The translations under genes were made by a program, and so were the position numbers. Under the pieces are notes generated by a model, which saw only the letters and a program-made list of their open reading frames with translations, was not told the origin of the DNA and did not search any database. Positions 38,582 through 49,489 of a stretch of DNA of 64,000 nt are shown here, piece after piece. This stretch comes from JABDJL01 sp963664065. Lineage in GTDB: Bacteria > Pseudomonadota > Gammaproteobacteria > Xanthomonadales > SZUA-36. The first letter of the stretch is position 1. Each line of letters begins with the position of its first letter. The stretch is taken from NCBI GenBank assembly GCA_963664065.1, contig OY760942.1:2046001-2110000 (forward strand). Direction: 5' to 3'.

Positions 38582-40309
38582 ATGAAAAAGAAGTTGAGAT
38601 TGACGGTTTTCCTGCCGCTCATTTGCATGCTGTCAGCCTGTGGCCAGGAGCCGCCAGCAGAGCCTGAGGCAGAAACCGGCAGCGGGCTGACCGGGGACAC
38701 ATCGGCAGTGAACGTCATTTACAACGCGCAAATTTATACCTCCAACGAAGATCAGCCCATTGTCGAAGCAATGGCCTTTAACGATGCAGGGGAGATTCTT
38801 CTGCTGGGTTCAAGCCAGAAAATTCAAAGCGCTTACCCGGGGGCGAATTCACGGAATCTGCAGGGTAAAACGGTAATACCTGGCCTGATTGATTCACACG
38901 GCCACCTCACCAACCTTGCACTATCACTGACACGCGCTCAACTGGTGGGTACCGCCAACAAGGAAGAAATCATTCAGCGCCTCAAAGCCCATGAAAAAAA
39001 CCTGGCCGACCAGGACTGGTTGTTGGGACGTGGCTGGGACCAGAATGACTGGCCCGAGCAGGAATTTCCGAATCGCCAGGATCTTGATGAACACTTTCCG
39101 CTGCGTCCTGTCTAGTTGACTCGGATTGACGGTCACGCGGCGTGGGGCAACAGCGCGGCATTGGCAATGGCTGACCGGAACCTGGCTGGCGACTGGCACC
39201 CTGAAGGCGGCTTTATTCACCGCGATAGCCAACAACAGGCGACAGGCGTTCTCATTGACAACGCGAAGGCGATGGTTGAAAGCGCGATTCCGGCCGAATC
39301 CGAAACTTTGCAGAACGAAGCGCTAGGTCTGGCCCTGCACCAGACGGTCAGCCTTGGCCTGACCGGAGTACACGACCCTGGTGTTGGCCGGAACGTGATG
39401 GAACGATATCTGCGCCATGTTGAGGCCGGGCGTTTTCCCACGCGGGTGTATGCAATGGCCGATGGCGCCGGCGCTACCCTGAGCTGGTTGTGCGATCAGG
39501 GAGGTATCCGGCACGAATCCGGTCGTTTTTATGCCCATGCGGCAAAACTCTACATAGACGGGGCCCTGGGCAGCCGGGGTGCCGCCTTGCTGGCCGAATA
39601 CTCTGATGATCCCGGTAACCGGGGCTTGTTGTTTATGCAGCCGGATGTACTACGTTCACAGGTGGCAAAAGTACTGTCATGTGGTTTCCAGGTGGCCATA
39701 CATGCCATCGGTGATAACGGCAACCGCGTCGCGTTGGATGCCTTGCAGGCCGAAATTCCAGCCCACCCTGAAAACCCCGGTCGTCATCGTGTGGAGCACG
39801 TGCAAATTCTCGATGGCACGGATGTCGAGCGGTTTGCGCAAATGGGGCTTATTGCGTCGATGCAACCCACACACGCCACCAGTGACATGTATTGGGCCGA
39901 GGAACGACTGGATGTCGACCGGATACGTTTCGCCTATGCCTGGCGATCCCTGCTGGATAGCGGTGCACGCCTGGCGCTTGGATCGGATTTCCCGGTAGAG
40001 GAGGTGAATCCGATGCATGGAATCTATGCCGCTGTCACGCGGCGTGACCTTGACGGCTGGCCCGTCGGTGGTTGGTACCCAGGTGAATCCATTTCCCGGG
40101 CAGAGGCTCTGCGTGGATTTACCCTGGATGCGGCCTACTCTGGATTCATGGAGGACATGGTTGGTTCACTGGAGCCCGGAAAACGTGCTGACTTTGTCAT
40201 TCTTGACCGTGACATCATGCGGGTTGCGGAAGATGAGATACCGGAAATCCGTGTGCGCGAAACCTGGCTGGATGGTTCGCTGGTTTTCTCGCTGGATTCG
40301 GCTGACTGA
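38582..40309 (+). pseudogene. Amidohydrolase (YtcJ-like) lipoprotein, interrupted by one in-frame TAG
   Basis: The frame has 576 codons if the TAG at 39113-39115 is ignored. The preferred start, ATG 38582, gives a lipoprotein signal with lipobox LSAC. A TTG seven codons upstream would extend it. The amidohydrolase-3 domain includes PGLIDSHGHLTN (metal-binding His pair), LLGRGWDQNDW, RIDGHAAWGNSAAL, the LYIDGALGSRGAAL segment, HAIGDNGNRVALDAL, HRVEHVQI and LGSDFPVEEVNPM. The stop stands in RPV(stop)LTRIDGHAAW, a place where YtcJ relatives have Trp, so TGG to TAG is the likely change. Everything else is intact. The substrate is unknown. Confidence 0.82.
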
Positions 40310-40334
40310 CATATAAAACAGATCAGCAGCAGGA

Positions 40335-41869
<1,535 letters not shown>

Positions 41870-41881
41870 ACCGCCGCCCCG

Positions 41882-43459
41882 ATGAACCAGGACATTCACC
41901 AGCATCGAATCCTGATCCTGGACTTCGGATCGCAGTACACGCAACTGATTGCCCGGCGTATCCGCGAGATCGGCGTTTATTGCGAAATCATGCCCTGGGA
42001 TGTGCCGGCCGGTGAAATTCTGGATTTCAACCCGCGTGGCATTATTCTCTCCGGTGGCCCGGAATCGGTCACCGTGGCGGATGGCCCGTCAGCACCAGGG
42101 GAAATATACGGGATGGGCGTGCCCCTGTTGGGTATCTGCTACGGACTACACACCATGGCAGGGCAGTTGGGCGGTTCGGTTGTTTCCTCCGATGAAAAAG
42201 AGTTTGGCTACGCACAAGTGCGCGTTTGCCGGCCGTCCCGTTTACTGGGTGGTATTGAAGAGCAAGTTGTTGATGACGGCGTTGCTTTGCTGGAAGTGTG
42301 GATGAGCCATGGTGACAAAGTGGCCGACCTCCCGGATGGCTTCGTGCTCGAAGCCGAAACCGATTCTGCCCCGGTGGCTGCGATTGCCGATGACGAACGG
42401 CGGTTCTATGGTATCCAGTTTCATCCGGAAGTCACCCATACCCTGCAAGGTCAGCGTATTCTCCAGCGTTTCGTTGGTGAAATCTGTGGCTGCGAGAGCC
42501 TATGGACCGCCGAGAACATTATTGAAGACTCCATTCAGAACACGCGGCAGCAGGTTGGTGATCAACAGGTATTGCTGGGATTGTCCGGTGGCGTCGATTC
42601 CAGCGTGGTGGCAGCCATGCTTCACGAGGCGATTGGCGATCAGTTGACCTGTATATTCGTGGATACCGGATTGCTGCGCTATCACGAAGGCGACCAGGTA
42701 ATGGCAACCATTGCAAAACATATGGGTGTCAGGGTGATACGGGTAAACGCTGCGGACCGGTTCCTGGCAGCACTTGAAGGCGCAAGCGATCCGGAGGAAA
42801 AACGTAAAATCATTGGCAAGCTGTTCATAGAAATTTTTGAAGAACAGGCCAATGCCTGCGGTGACGTGCGTTTTCTTGCCCAGGGAACAATTTATCCCGA
42901 TGTGATTGAGTCGGCGGGCTCACGAACCGGCAAGGCCCACGTGATCAAGTCCCACCATAATGTTGGCGGTCTGCCCGAAAAAATGAACATGGAACTGGTA
43001 GAGCCGTTACGGGAGCTGTTCAAGGATGAGGTCCGGAGAATCGGCATGCAGTTGGGCCTGCCTGCTGCAATGGTTCAGCGGCATCCTTTCCCGGGTCCCG
43101 GCCTGGGTGTGCGTGTGCTGGGAGAGGTCAGGAAGGAATACATCGAGCCCTTGCAACGTGCCGATCACATATTTATCGAGGAATTACGTGCGCATGAATT
43201 GTACGACTCCGTGAGCCAGGCTTTTGCGGTGTTTTTACCGCTGAAGTCGGTTGGAGTGGTTGGGGACCAAAGACGCTACGAATGGATAATCGCCTTACGC
43301 GCTGTAGAGACAATAGACTTTATGACTGCCCGTTGGGCACACCTACCGCATGAATTTCTTGAGTCAGTATCTTTGAGAATAATCAATGAGATAGATGGTA
43401 TATCTCGTGTAGTATATGACATATCTGGTAAACCACCCGCGACCATTGAGTGGGAGTAA
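41882..43459 (+). CDS. guaA: GMP synthase (glutamine-hydrolysing)
   Basis: GuaA aminates XMP to GMP. The 525-residue protein has an N-terminal class I glutamine amidotransferase with the catalytic cysteine in LLGICYGLH (about 85) and His-Glu in QFHPEVTHT. The ATP-pyrophosphatase domain has the P-loop [14 protein letters not shown], and the C-terminal dimerisation domain ends in KPPATIEWE. The final ~180 bases (from about 43270) suddenly switch to AT-rich codons (six or more ATA, plus AGA, CTA, TTA), while the protein stays normal. This marks a recombination boundary; guaA's 3' end is a known integration site for genomic islands. Confidence 0.96.
   Translation: MNQDIHQHRILILDFGSQYTQLIARRIREIGVYCEIMPWDVPAGEILDFNPRGIILSGGPESVTVADGPSAPGEIYGMGVPLLGICYGLHTMAGQLGGSVVSSDEKEFGYAQVRVCRPSRLLGGIEEQVVDDGVALLEVWMSHGDKVADLPDGFVLEAETDSAPVAAIADDERRFYGIQFHPEVTHTLQGQRILQRFVGEICGCESLWTAENIIEDSIQNTRQQVGDQQVLLGLSGGVDSSVVAAMLHEAIGDQLTCIFVDTGLLRYHEGDQVMATIAKHMGVRVIRVNAADRFLAALEGASDPEEKRKIIGKLFIEIFEEQANACGDVRFLAQGTIYPDVIESAGSRTGKAHVIKSHHNVGGLPEKMNMELVEPLRELFKDEVRRIGMQLGLPAAMVQRHPFPGPGLGVRVLGEVRKEYIEPLQRADHIFIEELRAHELYDSVSQAFAVFLPLKSVGVVGDQRRYEWIIALRAVETIDFMTARWAHLPHEFLESVSLRIINEIDGISRVVYDISGKPPATIEWE
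43442..43458 (+). mobile_element. Candidate attachment site, left copy (guaA 3' end)
   Basis: The last 17 bases around the guaA stop, ACCATTGAGTGGGAGTA, are matched at 15 of 17 positions by a second copy at 44268-44284. The pair is in direct orientation, 826 bases apart, as expected for the two ends of an insertion that uses the guaA 3' end as its target. Confidence 0.6.
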
Positions 43460-43467
43460 GCCGAAGC

Positions 43468-44199
43468 TTGCAAAGCATACAAGACAAATCTCATTATTCT
43501 GGTTTACAAGAACTGATTGAAATTGAGAACAACCTTTTGGGCTATAACAATTTTATTGCGGGGCTTTTTGAAAAAGCGTTGAAAAATAAAAAAGTTATCG
43601 TTGATTTTGGGGCCGGAATTGGAACACTTTCAGAAATTTATAAATCTATTAGTGGTATTTCTCCCTTATGCGTTGAAATTGATGACGAGGCAAGGTGTTG
43701 CATTTTAAAGAAAGGATTTAATGCAATTGCCAGGTTGGAAGACATTGAATCTGAAGTAGATGGCGTTTTTTGCTCCAACGTCCTGGAACACATATCTGAT
43801 GACAGGGAAATCCTTGAAAAACTTAATTCGAAAATGAAGGTTGGTGCGAAGTTACTGGTATATGTTCCTGCATTTATGATGTTATTTTCCGATCTGGACC
43901 GGAAAGTTGGACATTACAGGCGTTACGGGAAAAAAGAAAGGGTCTCAAAACCGAATGAATCCGGTTTTCGAATAGAAAGGATTCATTACGTAGATTCCAT
44001 CGGATTCATCGCATCATTATTTCTGAGATTGAAGAGTAAAAAAAGAGGAATGAAGGATAGCGAGGCTATCATGCCTGTCAGTTCAAATTCCATGAAATTT
44101 TATGATCGGATCGTTTTTCCTATCAGCAGGTTGTTTGATTTTATTGGCATAAGATTCTTATTTGGGAAAAACATTTTTGTTATAGCTGAAAAATGCTGA
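43468..44199 (+). CDS. Class I SAM-dependent methyltransferase, low GC, between the two candidate att sites
   Basis: The ~243-residue product is a Rossmann methyltransferase with VIVDFGAGIGTLSEIY (motif I), LCVEIDDEA, GVFCSNVLEHISDD and KVGAKLLVYVPAFMMLFSDLD, followed by HYRRYGKKE. Such proteins modify sugars or lipids in surface-polysaccharide loci; the substrate is unknown. The gene is far richer in A and T than its neighbours and uses ATA, AGA and TTA codons freely, a sign of transfer. The TTG at 43468 has GGAG 11 bases upstream; a GTG at 43450 lies inside guaA without a binding site. It is enclosed by 17-base direct repeats. Confidence 0.75.
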   Translation: MQSIQDKSHYSGLQELIEIENNLLGYNNFIAGLFEKALKNKKVIVDFGAGIGTLSEIYKSISGISPLCVEIDDEARCCILKKGFNAIARLEDIESEVDGVFCSNVLEHISDDREILEKLNSKMKVGAKLLVYVPAFMMLFSDLDRKVGHYRRYGKKERVSKPNESGFRIERIHYVDSIGFIASLFLRLKSKKRGMKDSEAIMPVSSNSMKFYDRIVFPISRLFDFIGIRFLFGKNIFVIAEKC

Positions 44200-44267
44200 T
44201 AATTTGAGTCAAAAACTCTTTTCAGCTTCTGCGAAACACCCTTTTTGATTTGTTTTCGAGCGGGGTA

Positions 44268-44284
44268 ACAATTGATTGGGAGTA
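44268..44284 (+). mobile_element. Candidate attachment site, right copy (displaced guaA end)
   Basis: ACAATTGATTGGGAGTA matches the guaA stop region at 15 of 17 positions. Read in the guaA frame, it encodes TIDWE and a TAG stop, against TIEWE and TAA in guaA, so it looks like the former guaA terminus pushed downstream. Its GGGAG also serves as the ribosome-binding site of the next gene. Confidence 0.6.
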
Positions 44285-44287
44285 GCT

Positions 44288-45190
44288 GTGATCGTTTCGT
44301 CCGCACAAATTTCAAAATGGTTTCGAAACCGGGCCAGGATGTATCGTTGGCCTGAAGCGGACGACATCAAGGGGTCGTTTTACCAGGCTGCGTCATCTCT
44401 TGTCGGGATTCTCGGATTTTTTGATGGAAGGCCCGCTTCAACAAAATCAATATTTGATACCGAAGGGTCAGTTAAGGGCCGCTGTTACGTTTGCCAAAAG
44501 GACACGAGTTTTCGCGTTGACAGGCCGGAGCAGGACAAAGCCATCAATTGGCGTGAAACCCTTGTTTGCCTGGATTGCGGATTGACAAATCGCTGGCGCT
44601 CAAGCCTGCATATCTTCGAACAGCAGGTTCAACCGCAAAAAGACGACTTGATTTTCGTCACCGAAGCGGTAACACCACTGTTTCAGGAGTTGCATTCCCG
44701 GTATCCAGAATTGGTTGGCAGTGAATATTTTGTCGGCGAAGAGCCGGGTGCAATGATTGACACGCCGGGCGGGCCAGTTCGCAACGAAGATGTTACCAGC
44801 TTGTCTTTCGGCGATCGTAGCCTTCACGCCGTGCTCAGTTTTGACGTGTTGGAACATGTCCCGGATTACAAGGCTGCACTGAGAGAGTTTTACCGGGTGT
44901 TGGCGACCGGTGGACAATTGATTTTCAGCGTGCCATTCCTGTTCGGGGAAAAAACCAGGAGGATGGCCCGTATTGACTCAGCAGGCGAGATAGAGCACCT
45001 GTGCAAGCCCGTTTATCATGGAGATCCTCTTTCGGGAAAAGCTGTGCTTTGTTTCTACGAGTTCGGAATCGACCTGCTGCAGGACATCAGGGATGCAGGC
45101 TTCCAGCAGAGTTTCGTCATTTGTTATGTTTCGGCAAAATGGGCATACCTGGAGCCCCAGGTGATATTCATCGGACGCAAGAAATACTGA
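44288..45190 (+). CDS. Class I SAM-dependent methyltransferase with N-terminal zinc-ribbon-like cysteines
   Basis: This 300-residue protein has two CxxC pairs, CYVCQKD (about 58) and LVCLDCGLTNRWR (about 82), that may bind zinc. A methyltransferase core follows, with a motif LSFDVLEHVPDYKAALREFYRVLATGGQLIFSVPFLFGE (about 185-223). Related two-part proteins occur in O-antigen and capsule loci. The GTG at 44288 has GGGAG five bases upstream, supplied by the candidate att copy. It lies between guaA and tadA, which are normally neighbours, so it too is an insertion. GC is near the genome average, unlike the previous gene. Confidence 0.75.
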   Translation: MIVSSAQISKWFRNRARMYRWPEADDIKGSFYQAASSLVGILGFFDGRPASTKSIFDTEGSVKGRCYVCQKDTSFRVDRPEQDKAINWRETLVCLDCGLTNRWRSSLHIFEQQVQPQKDDLIFVTEAVTPLFQELHSRYPELVGSEYFVGEEPGAMIDTPGGPVRNEDVTSLSFGDRSLHAVLSFDVLEHVPDYKAALREFYRVLATGGQLIFSVPFLFGEKTRRMARIDSAGEIEHLCKPVYHGDPLSGKAVLCFYEFGIDLLQDIRDAGFQQSFVICYVSAKWAYLEPQVIFIGRKKY

Positions 45191-45667
45191 ATGATCATGA
45201 CTGACACATTCAACGAAACCGACCTTCACTGGATGGGCCAAGCGCTGGAATTGGCAATACAAGCGCGACAGCGCGATGAAGTACCGGTTGGTGCTGTGCT
45301 GGTGCGCGATGGTGTTGTACTCGGAAGCGGCAGCAACTGTAATATCCTGTGCAGCGATCCTTCCGCGCACGCAGAAATCGTGGCCATGCGGAATGCCGGG
45401 GCGTGTGCTCAAAACCATCGCTTGCCGGGATCTACCCTGTACGTGACGCTTGAACCCTGCAGTATGTGCGCCGGCGCGATGATACACGCCAGGCTTGACA
45501 GGCTTGTGTACGGTGCAGCGGATCCCAAGACGGGTGCTGCCGGAGGGCGGTTTGACCTTCTGGGAAATAAAGGTCACAACCACGCAGTAGAAGTTAAGGG
45601 TGGTTGTCTGCAAGCGGAGTGCTCGGAATTACTGAAGGATTTTTTCAGGGCGAGGCGCAAGGCATAG
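45191..45667 (+). CDS. tadA: tRNA-specific adenosine-34 deaminase
   Basis: TadA converts the wobble adenosine of tRNA-Arg(ACG) to inosine. The zinc-binding deaminase motifs are HAEIVAMRNAG (with the catalytic Glu) and PCSMCAGAMIHARL. The VPVGAVLVRDG N-terminal part and a C-terminal basic stretch (FFRARRKA) are as in the family. Two ATGs (45191, 45197) are possible. The stop is TAG. In relatives it follows guaA directly; here two methyltransferase genes intervene. Confidence 0.94.
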   Translation: MIMTDTFNETDLHWMGQALELAIQARQRDEVPVGAVLVRDGVVLGSGSNCNILCSDPSAHAEIVAMRNAGACAQNHRLPGSTLYVTLEPCSMCAGAMIHARLDRLVYGAADPKTGAAGGRFDLLGNKGHNHAVEVKGGCLQAECSELLKDFFRARRKA

Positions 45668-45741
45668 ACCTTGGCTTCGTGCTATTTTGCCCCGATATTT
45701 GTTGCGGTTAACAATCATAAAATTTGAGCAGGAGCATTCAT

Positions 45742-45954
45742 GTGAGCATCTTATTCAGGATTATTCTTGTATTGACGGCTGTCGCACCCGCCACGGCCCT
45801 TGCTTATCTCGACCCGGGAACCGGCAGCATGCTCTTGCAGGTGGTCCTGGGCGGTATCGCCGCAGTCGCGGTGGCATTGAAGCTGTTCTGGTACCGGATC
45901 ATTGCCTTCCTTGGTTTTAAAAAGAAGCCAGTCGGTGATGATGATCCGACTTAA
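45742..45954 (+). CDS. Small membrane protein with DPGTGS motif
   Basis: This 70-residue protein begins with GTG, AGGAG seven bases upstream. It consists of a signal-like hydrophobic segment (LFRIILVLTAVAPATALA), the motif AYLDPGTGSMLLQ (about 22-34), a second membrane segment (VVLGGIAAVAVALKLFWYRIIAFL) and a short basic-acidic tail. Tiny proteins with this DPGTGS-LLQ motif recur, from memory, next to surface-polymer genes, including methyltransferases and sulfatase-like membrane enzymes, in many bacteria, but I know of no assigned function. It is directly followed by such a methyltransferase gene (6 bases apart). Confidence 0.72.
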   Translation: MSILFRIILVLTAVAPATALAYLDPGTGSMLLQVVLGGIAAVAVALKLFWYRIIAFLGFKKKPVGDDDPT

Positions 45955-45960
45955 ACACCA

Positions 45961-47370
45961 TTGAAAAACCCCTCCGGCAATATTGACACCGGTTCTTTCC
46001 GCGACCGTGACGGGCGCATTTATCTGCATGGTGAGCGTGTATTCCGGGGTTTGAGCGAATCCGCCCTGGAGAATTTTCGCGCTGTCAGTAACACCGCTTT
46101 TTATCGAAAGTTCTCCGAATCCGGGGCAGTGGTCAAATCCAAAGTGCTGGAAGAAAGTAACAACCCCTTGCCGGATGAAGTCCGGCAACAATGGGCCGGT
46201 TACCTTGAACACGAACGTATTTCCCTGATCTCATACCCTTACGAGTGGGCATTCGGCATGCTCAAATCAGCAGCGATGCTGCAGCTCAGGCTGACAGAAG
46301 CCGCCATCCAGGAAGGCTACACGCTCAAGGACGCCACGCCCTACAACATCCAGTTCGTTGGAAGGAAACCGGTGTTCATCGATATTCCTTCCTTTGAGCC
46401 ACTGCCGGAAGGTGAGCCCTGGGCGGGATATCGCCAGTTCTGCGAAATGTTTCTGTTTCCGCTGATGTTGCAGGCCTACAAGGGCGTGCACTTCCAGCCT
46501 TTCCTGCGCTCCAGGATTGACGGCATTGATGTGCAGACCGCCGGCAAGCTGTTCGGTTTCAGAGACCGTTTCCGCAAGGGTGTAACGGGCAATGTCTGGC
46601 TACAGGCCAAGCTGGACCGGCGCTACAGCGGGTCCAGCGAAAACGTTCGCTCGAGCCTGAAGTCTGCTGGCTTTAATCGTGAATTGATCCTGGTAAACAT
46701 CAGGAAACTTAAGAAATTGATTACTTCCTTGCAATGGGAAGGGGACGGCTCAGAGTGGGGAAACTACAAAAACTTCCATAATTATTCGGATGAGGACCAT
46801 AAGCGTAAAGAGGAGTTTGTCGCCCACTGCGTCAAGGATGGCTCGCCGGCTACGGTTTGGGATATAGGATGCAACACCGGGCAGTTTTCAAGCATTGCGG
46901 CACGGTATTGCCGGCAGGTCGTGGCAACGGATATAGACCATTTTGCCGTGGAACGCATGTTCCGTGATCCTGATACGCCTGCAAACGTGTTGCCGCTGGT
47001 TCAGAACGTGGCTGATCCATCCCCCAATTGGGGCTGGCGCAACCTCGAAAGGCGTGATTTACAATATCGCAGTCAGCCCGGTATGGTGCTGTGCCTGGCC
47101 CTGATCCACCATGTGGTCATCTCGGCGAATATTCCGTTAGCTGAATTCATCACCTGGCTGGCGGGGCTCACTGATCAACTGGTGATCGAGTACGTATCCC
47201 GCGAAGATGACAAGGTACAAACCCTGTTGCTAAACAAGGAAGACAAGTACTGGGATTACCGCCAGGATTACCTGGAGGAACAGTTACAGAAGCAGTTTGT
47301 AATCCACGAACAAATCGAGCTCAGGGAGGGGATGCGCCAGTTGTACTGGTGTCAGAAGCGGGTTTCATGA
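45961..47370 (+). CDS. Methyltransferase with N-terminal kinase-like segment (surface polysaccharide type)
   Basis: The 469-residue product starts at TTG. Its N-terminal half has LKDATPYNIQFVGRKPVFIDIPSFEPL (about 120-146), which resembles a protein-kinase-like catalytic loop plus DFG region, here likely structural. The C-terminal half is a SAM-dependent methyltransferase with VWDIGCNTGQFSSIAARY (about 298-315), VVATDIDHFAVERM and VLCLALIHHVVIS. Proteins of this architecture are found in nodulation- and capsule-type loci. It sits 6 bases after the DPGTGS gene and overlaps the convergent sulfatase-like gene by 50 bases. Confidence 0.75.
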   Translation: MKNPSGNIDTGSFRDRDGRIYLHGERVFRGLSESALENFRAVSNTAFYRKFSESGAVVKSKVLEESNNPLPDEVRQQWAGYLEHERISLISYPYEWAFGMLKSAAMLQLRLTEAAIQEGYTLKDATPYNIQFVGRKPVFIDIPSFEPLPEGEPWAGYRQFCEMFLFPLMLQAYKGVHFQPFLRSRIDGIDVQTAGKLFGFRDRFRKGVTGNVWLQAKLDRRYSGSSENVRSSLKSAGFNRELILVNIRKLKKLITSLQWEGDGSEWGNYKNFHNYSDEDHKRKEEFVAHCVKDGSPATVWDIGCNTGQFSSIAARYCRQVVATDIDHFAVERMFRDPDTPANVLPLVQNVADPSPNWGWRNLERRDLQYRSQPGMVLCLALIHHVVISANIPLAEFITWLAGLTDQLVIEYVSREDDKVQTLLLNKEDKYWDYRQDYLEEQLQKQFVIHEQIELREGMRQLYWCQKRVS

Positions 47371-49489
47371 CCAGTCGAATAGATTGGATCAGTGCAGCTA
47401 CTTCGAAATGCTTGATCCCGGGCGGTAGCTGCGAATGAGAAAATTGCACCGAGACAAAATTATTCACCGGTTTTAACTCTGCTCCTGCAAGCCCAACGCT
47501 GACCCGTTTCCAATATCCCTTTCCCGCTTCAATTCCCAGGTTTTCAACAATGATTTGACCGTTGATGCTGATCTTCATTCCCTGCTCCGGTATCCACTTT
47601 GGAAGATGCAGTCCAATTTGCAATTCTGCAATGCCATCAGAACCCGCAGATTCTTTGGGTAGTGATATAAGGAATGCCATCTGCCGGCCATTGATCCAGG
47701 TGGCTTCCTTGTCGGGCTCGGCAACGGAGTATCGCACGCCATGAACAAGATTATTTCCATTGCGGTAATTGACCGGGTCGTATCTACTCGGTGCCGTTTG
47801 AAAGGGAACAATTTGCTCAATCAGCCAGGTTCTGCTGTCACGGACGTCATTCCCAACCGAATACACCACATGTGGTACCGGCTTGCCGGTGAACAGTTCC
47901 CGGGAGGAATAAGGCATAAAATACCTGACCCGGGTCGATTCTTCAGCCAGGTCAAACGCGGAAGTCTGCAGGTTTGACTGGCCGAGGCCGACCATCGCCA
48001 GCGCCGTAGACGCGATATCGATCAGGCTGGTGGGGACCCGACTGAAATTCAACGGGCCGCGCTTGTCTTTTTCCTTGATCATGAAGGCCGGCCGCGCCGA
48101 ACCCATCAGGCTGGGTGCCAGCGCCGATTGTTGCGAGCCATGCAGTTCATCCGCGGGTGCTGTGCCATGGCCGTGATCTCCACTGACCAGCACGGCCGTT
48201 TCATCATAAATTCCCTGCCTTTTGAATTCGTCGAGCAAGCCGGCCATGCCCTGCAGTACACAATAGGCCTGCGCCATGAAGTTTTCCCTGCTCCGTTCAA
48301 GCCTGCGATGATAGGTGCAATCTGCATCCCAATGTGGGGGAATATGTGTTCCGATAAAGTGGTAATACTTGAATGTAGGGGGCCCGTCATTGAGTTGCAT
48401 GTTTTCGGTCCATTCACGGATCACGGGATCGGGCCAGGGTGAAGAACCGTCCAGCGTTGTGTCTGACAGGTACCAATGCCCGTCGTCATAGATTTTCTCC
48501 TTGATAAGCGTTGGCATCAGCCTGAACATCGTCAGATCTGCCAGGATTCGCGCTGAATACGCACGGCTTTCGTCCCTGTGACGATAATAACCCCGGGCTT
48601 TCATGTCATTGAACGGACGGGAAATACAAGATTCCGCACGCTCAGCACAGTAAGCTGTTGTGATCAGCGTGTAGTCCAGCCGGTAGCCCGCATTCTTTAG
48701 TACGGTGGGATATCCGTTGGCCTGCACATGCGGAATGACTTTCTGGTAGTCATGGCCCTGTTCCAGGTCAAATGGCATGCCGGTCAGGATGGTAGGTACA
48801 GCGGGTGCGGTTCCCTGGAACATGCCGAGGTGATTGGCGAAAAAAGTAAAGCCTTCAAATTTGGCAGCAAGTTCCGGATTTTCCTCCAGCACCTGCTGGA
48901 CAACGTCACTCTGGAAACCGTCCGGCAGCAGGTGTATCAGATTCCCGTTACGGGAAAACCCGAATACGCCGGGGTCAATGTCCTGTTCCTGCCCATCGCC
49001 CCTGTTGCCCTGCAAATATTCAAACCAGGCGGGCACCAGCAAGAGCGTTGAGGAAAGTACCGGCAAGATGGCCAGCCATGGACCTTTCGGCCGTCGCCAC
49101 TGCAATACAACGGTGACTACAAGGAGTGCTGAAAGAAAACCATACCATTCGAACCAGAAATCCTGGCCATTGCTTCTGAAGTTGATCTTTTCGCCGTTGA
49201 AATTCCCGTAAAAGAACAGGTCATGCACAACATTTGCCTGGACCGCGAGCACCAAAGCGAATCCCAACATCAGCAGGCCTGCCCGCCTGGCCCACGATTT
49301 TCCACCCAGACGGCCAATGCCGGTCGTGACGAGGCTGAGCGCCAGGCATGATAACAGCAGGATCAGGACAAGTGCGCTGAACGGTATGGCGATGTCATCA
49401 CTGTTATTGACGGCGATGAACAGCGGCGTGGCAAACACGGTGACGAACCACAACGCAAAATGGTTCAGGAAATTTGGGGAAATTTTCAT
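47321..49489 (-). CDS. Membrane-anchored alkaline-phosphatase-superfamily (sulfatase-like) protein
   Basis: The 722-residue protein has about five membrane helices in residues 10-160 and a large extracytoplasmic alkaline-phosphatase-fold domain. It shows LIHLLPDGFQSDV (metal Asp), FQGTAPAVPTILTGMPFD (nucleophile Thr region, in place of the sulfatase Cys-X-Pro-Ser-Arg), YYHFIGTHIPPHWD and LVSGDHGHGTAP (metal Asp-His). A beta-rich C-terminal region follows, unlike the phosphoethanolamine transferases. It is the last of a minus-strand run, and its ATG overlaps the preceding stop. A phospho- or sulfo-group transferase or hydrolase acting on surface polymer is plausible; the substrate is unknown. 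Confidence 0.75.
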   Translation of the reverse strand: MKISPNFLNHFALWFVTVFATPLFIAVNNSDDIAIPFSALVLILLLSCLALSLVTTGIGRLGGKSWARRAGLLMLGFALVLAVQANVVHDLFFYGNFNGEKINFRSNGQDFWFEWYGFLSALLVVTVVLQWRRPKGPWLAILPVLSSTLLLVPAWFEYLQGNRGDGQEQDIDPGVFGFSRNGNLIHLLPDGFQSDVVQQVLEENPELAAKFEGFTFFANHLGMFQGTAPAVPTILTGMPFDLEQGHDYQKVIPHVQANGYPTVLKNAGYRLDYTLITTAYCAERAESCISRPFNDMKARGYYRHRDESRAYSARILADLTMFRLMPTLIKEKIYDDGHWYLSDTTLDGSSPWPDPVIREWTENMQLNDGPPTFKYYHFIGTHIPPHWDADCTYHRRLERSRENFMAQAYCVLQGMAGLLDEFKRQGIYDETAVLVSGDHGHGTAPADELHGSQQSALAPSLMGSARPAFMIKEKDKRGPLNFSRVPTSLIDIASTALAMVGLGQSNLQTSAFDLAEESTRVRYFMPYSSRELFTGKPVPHVVYSVGNDVRDSRTWLIEQIVPFQTAPSRYDPVNYRNGNNLVHGVRYSVAEPDKEATWINGRQMAFLISLPKESAGSDGIAELQIGLHLPKWIPEQGMKISINGQIIVENLGIEAGKGYWKRVSVGLAGAELKPVNNFVSVQFSHSQLPPGIKHFEVAALIQSIRLVMKPASDTSTTGASPP

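Noticed and set aside
43450..43467. GTG at 43450 as start of the low-GC methyltransferase
   Set aside because: It lies inside the guaA coding end without a binding site; TTG at 43468 has GGAG at acceptable distance. This choice is not certain.
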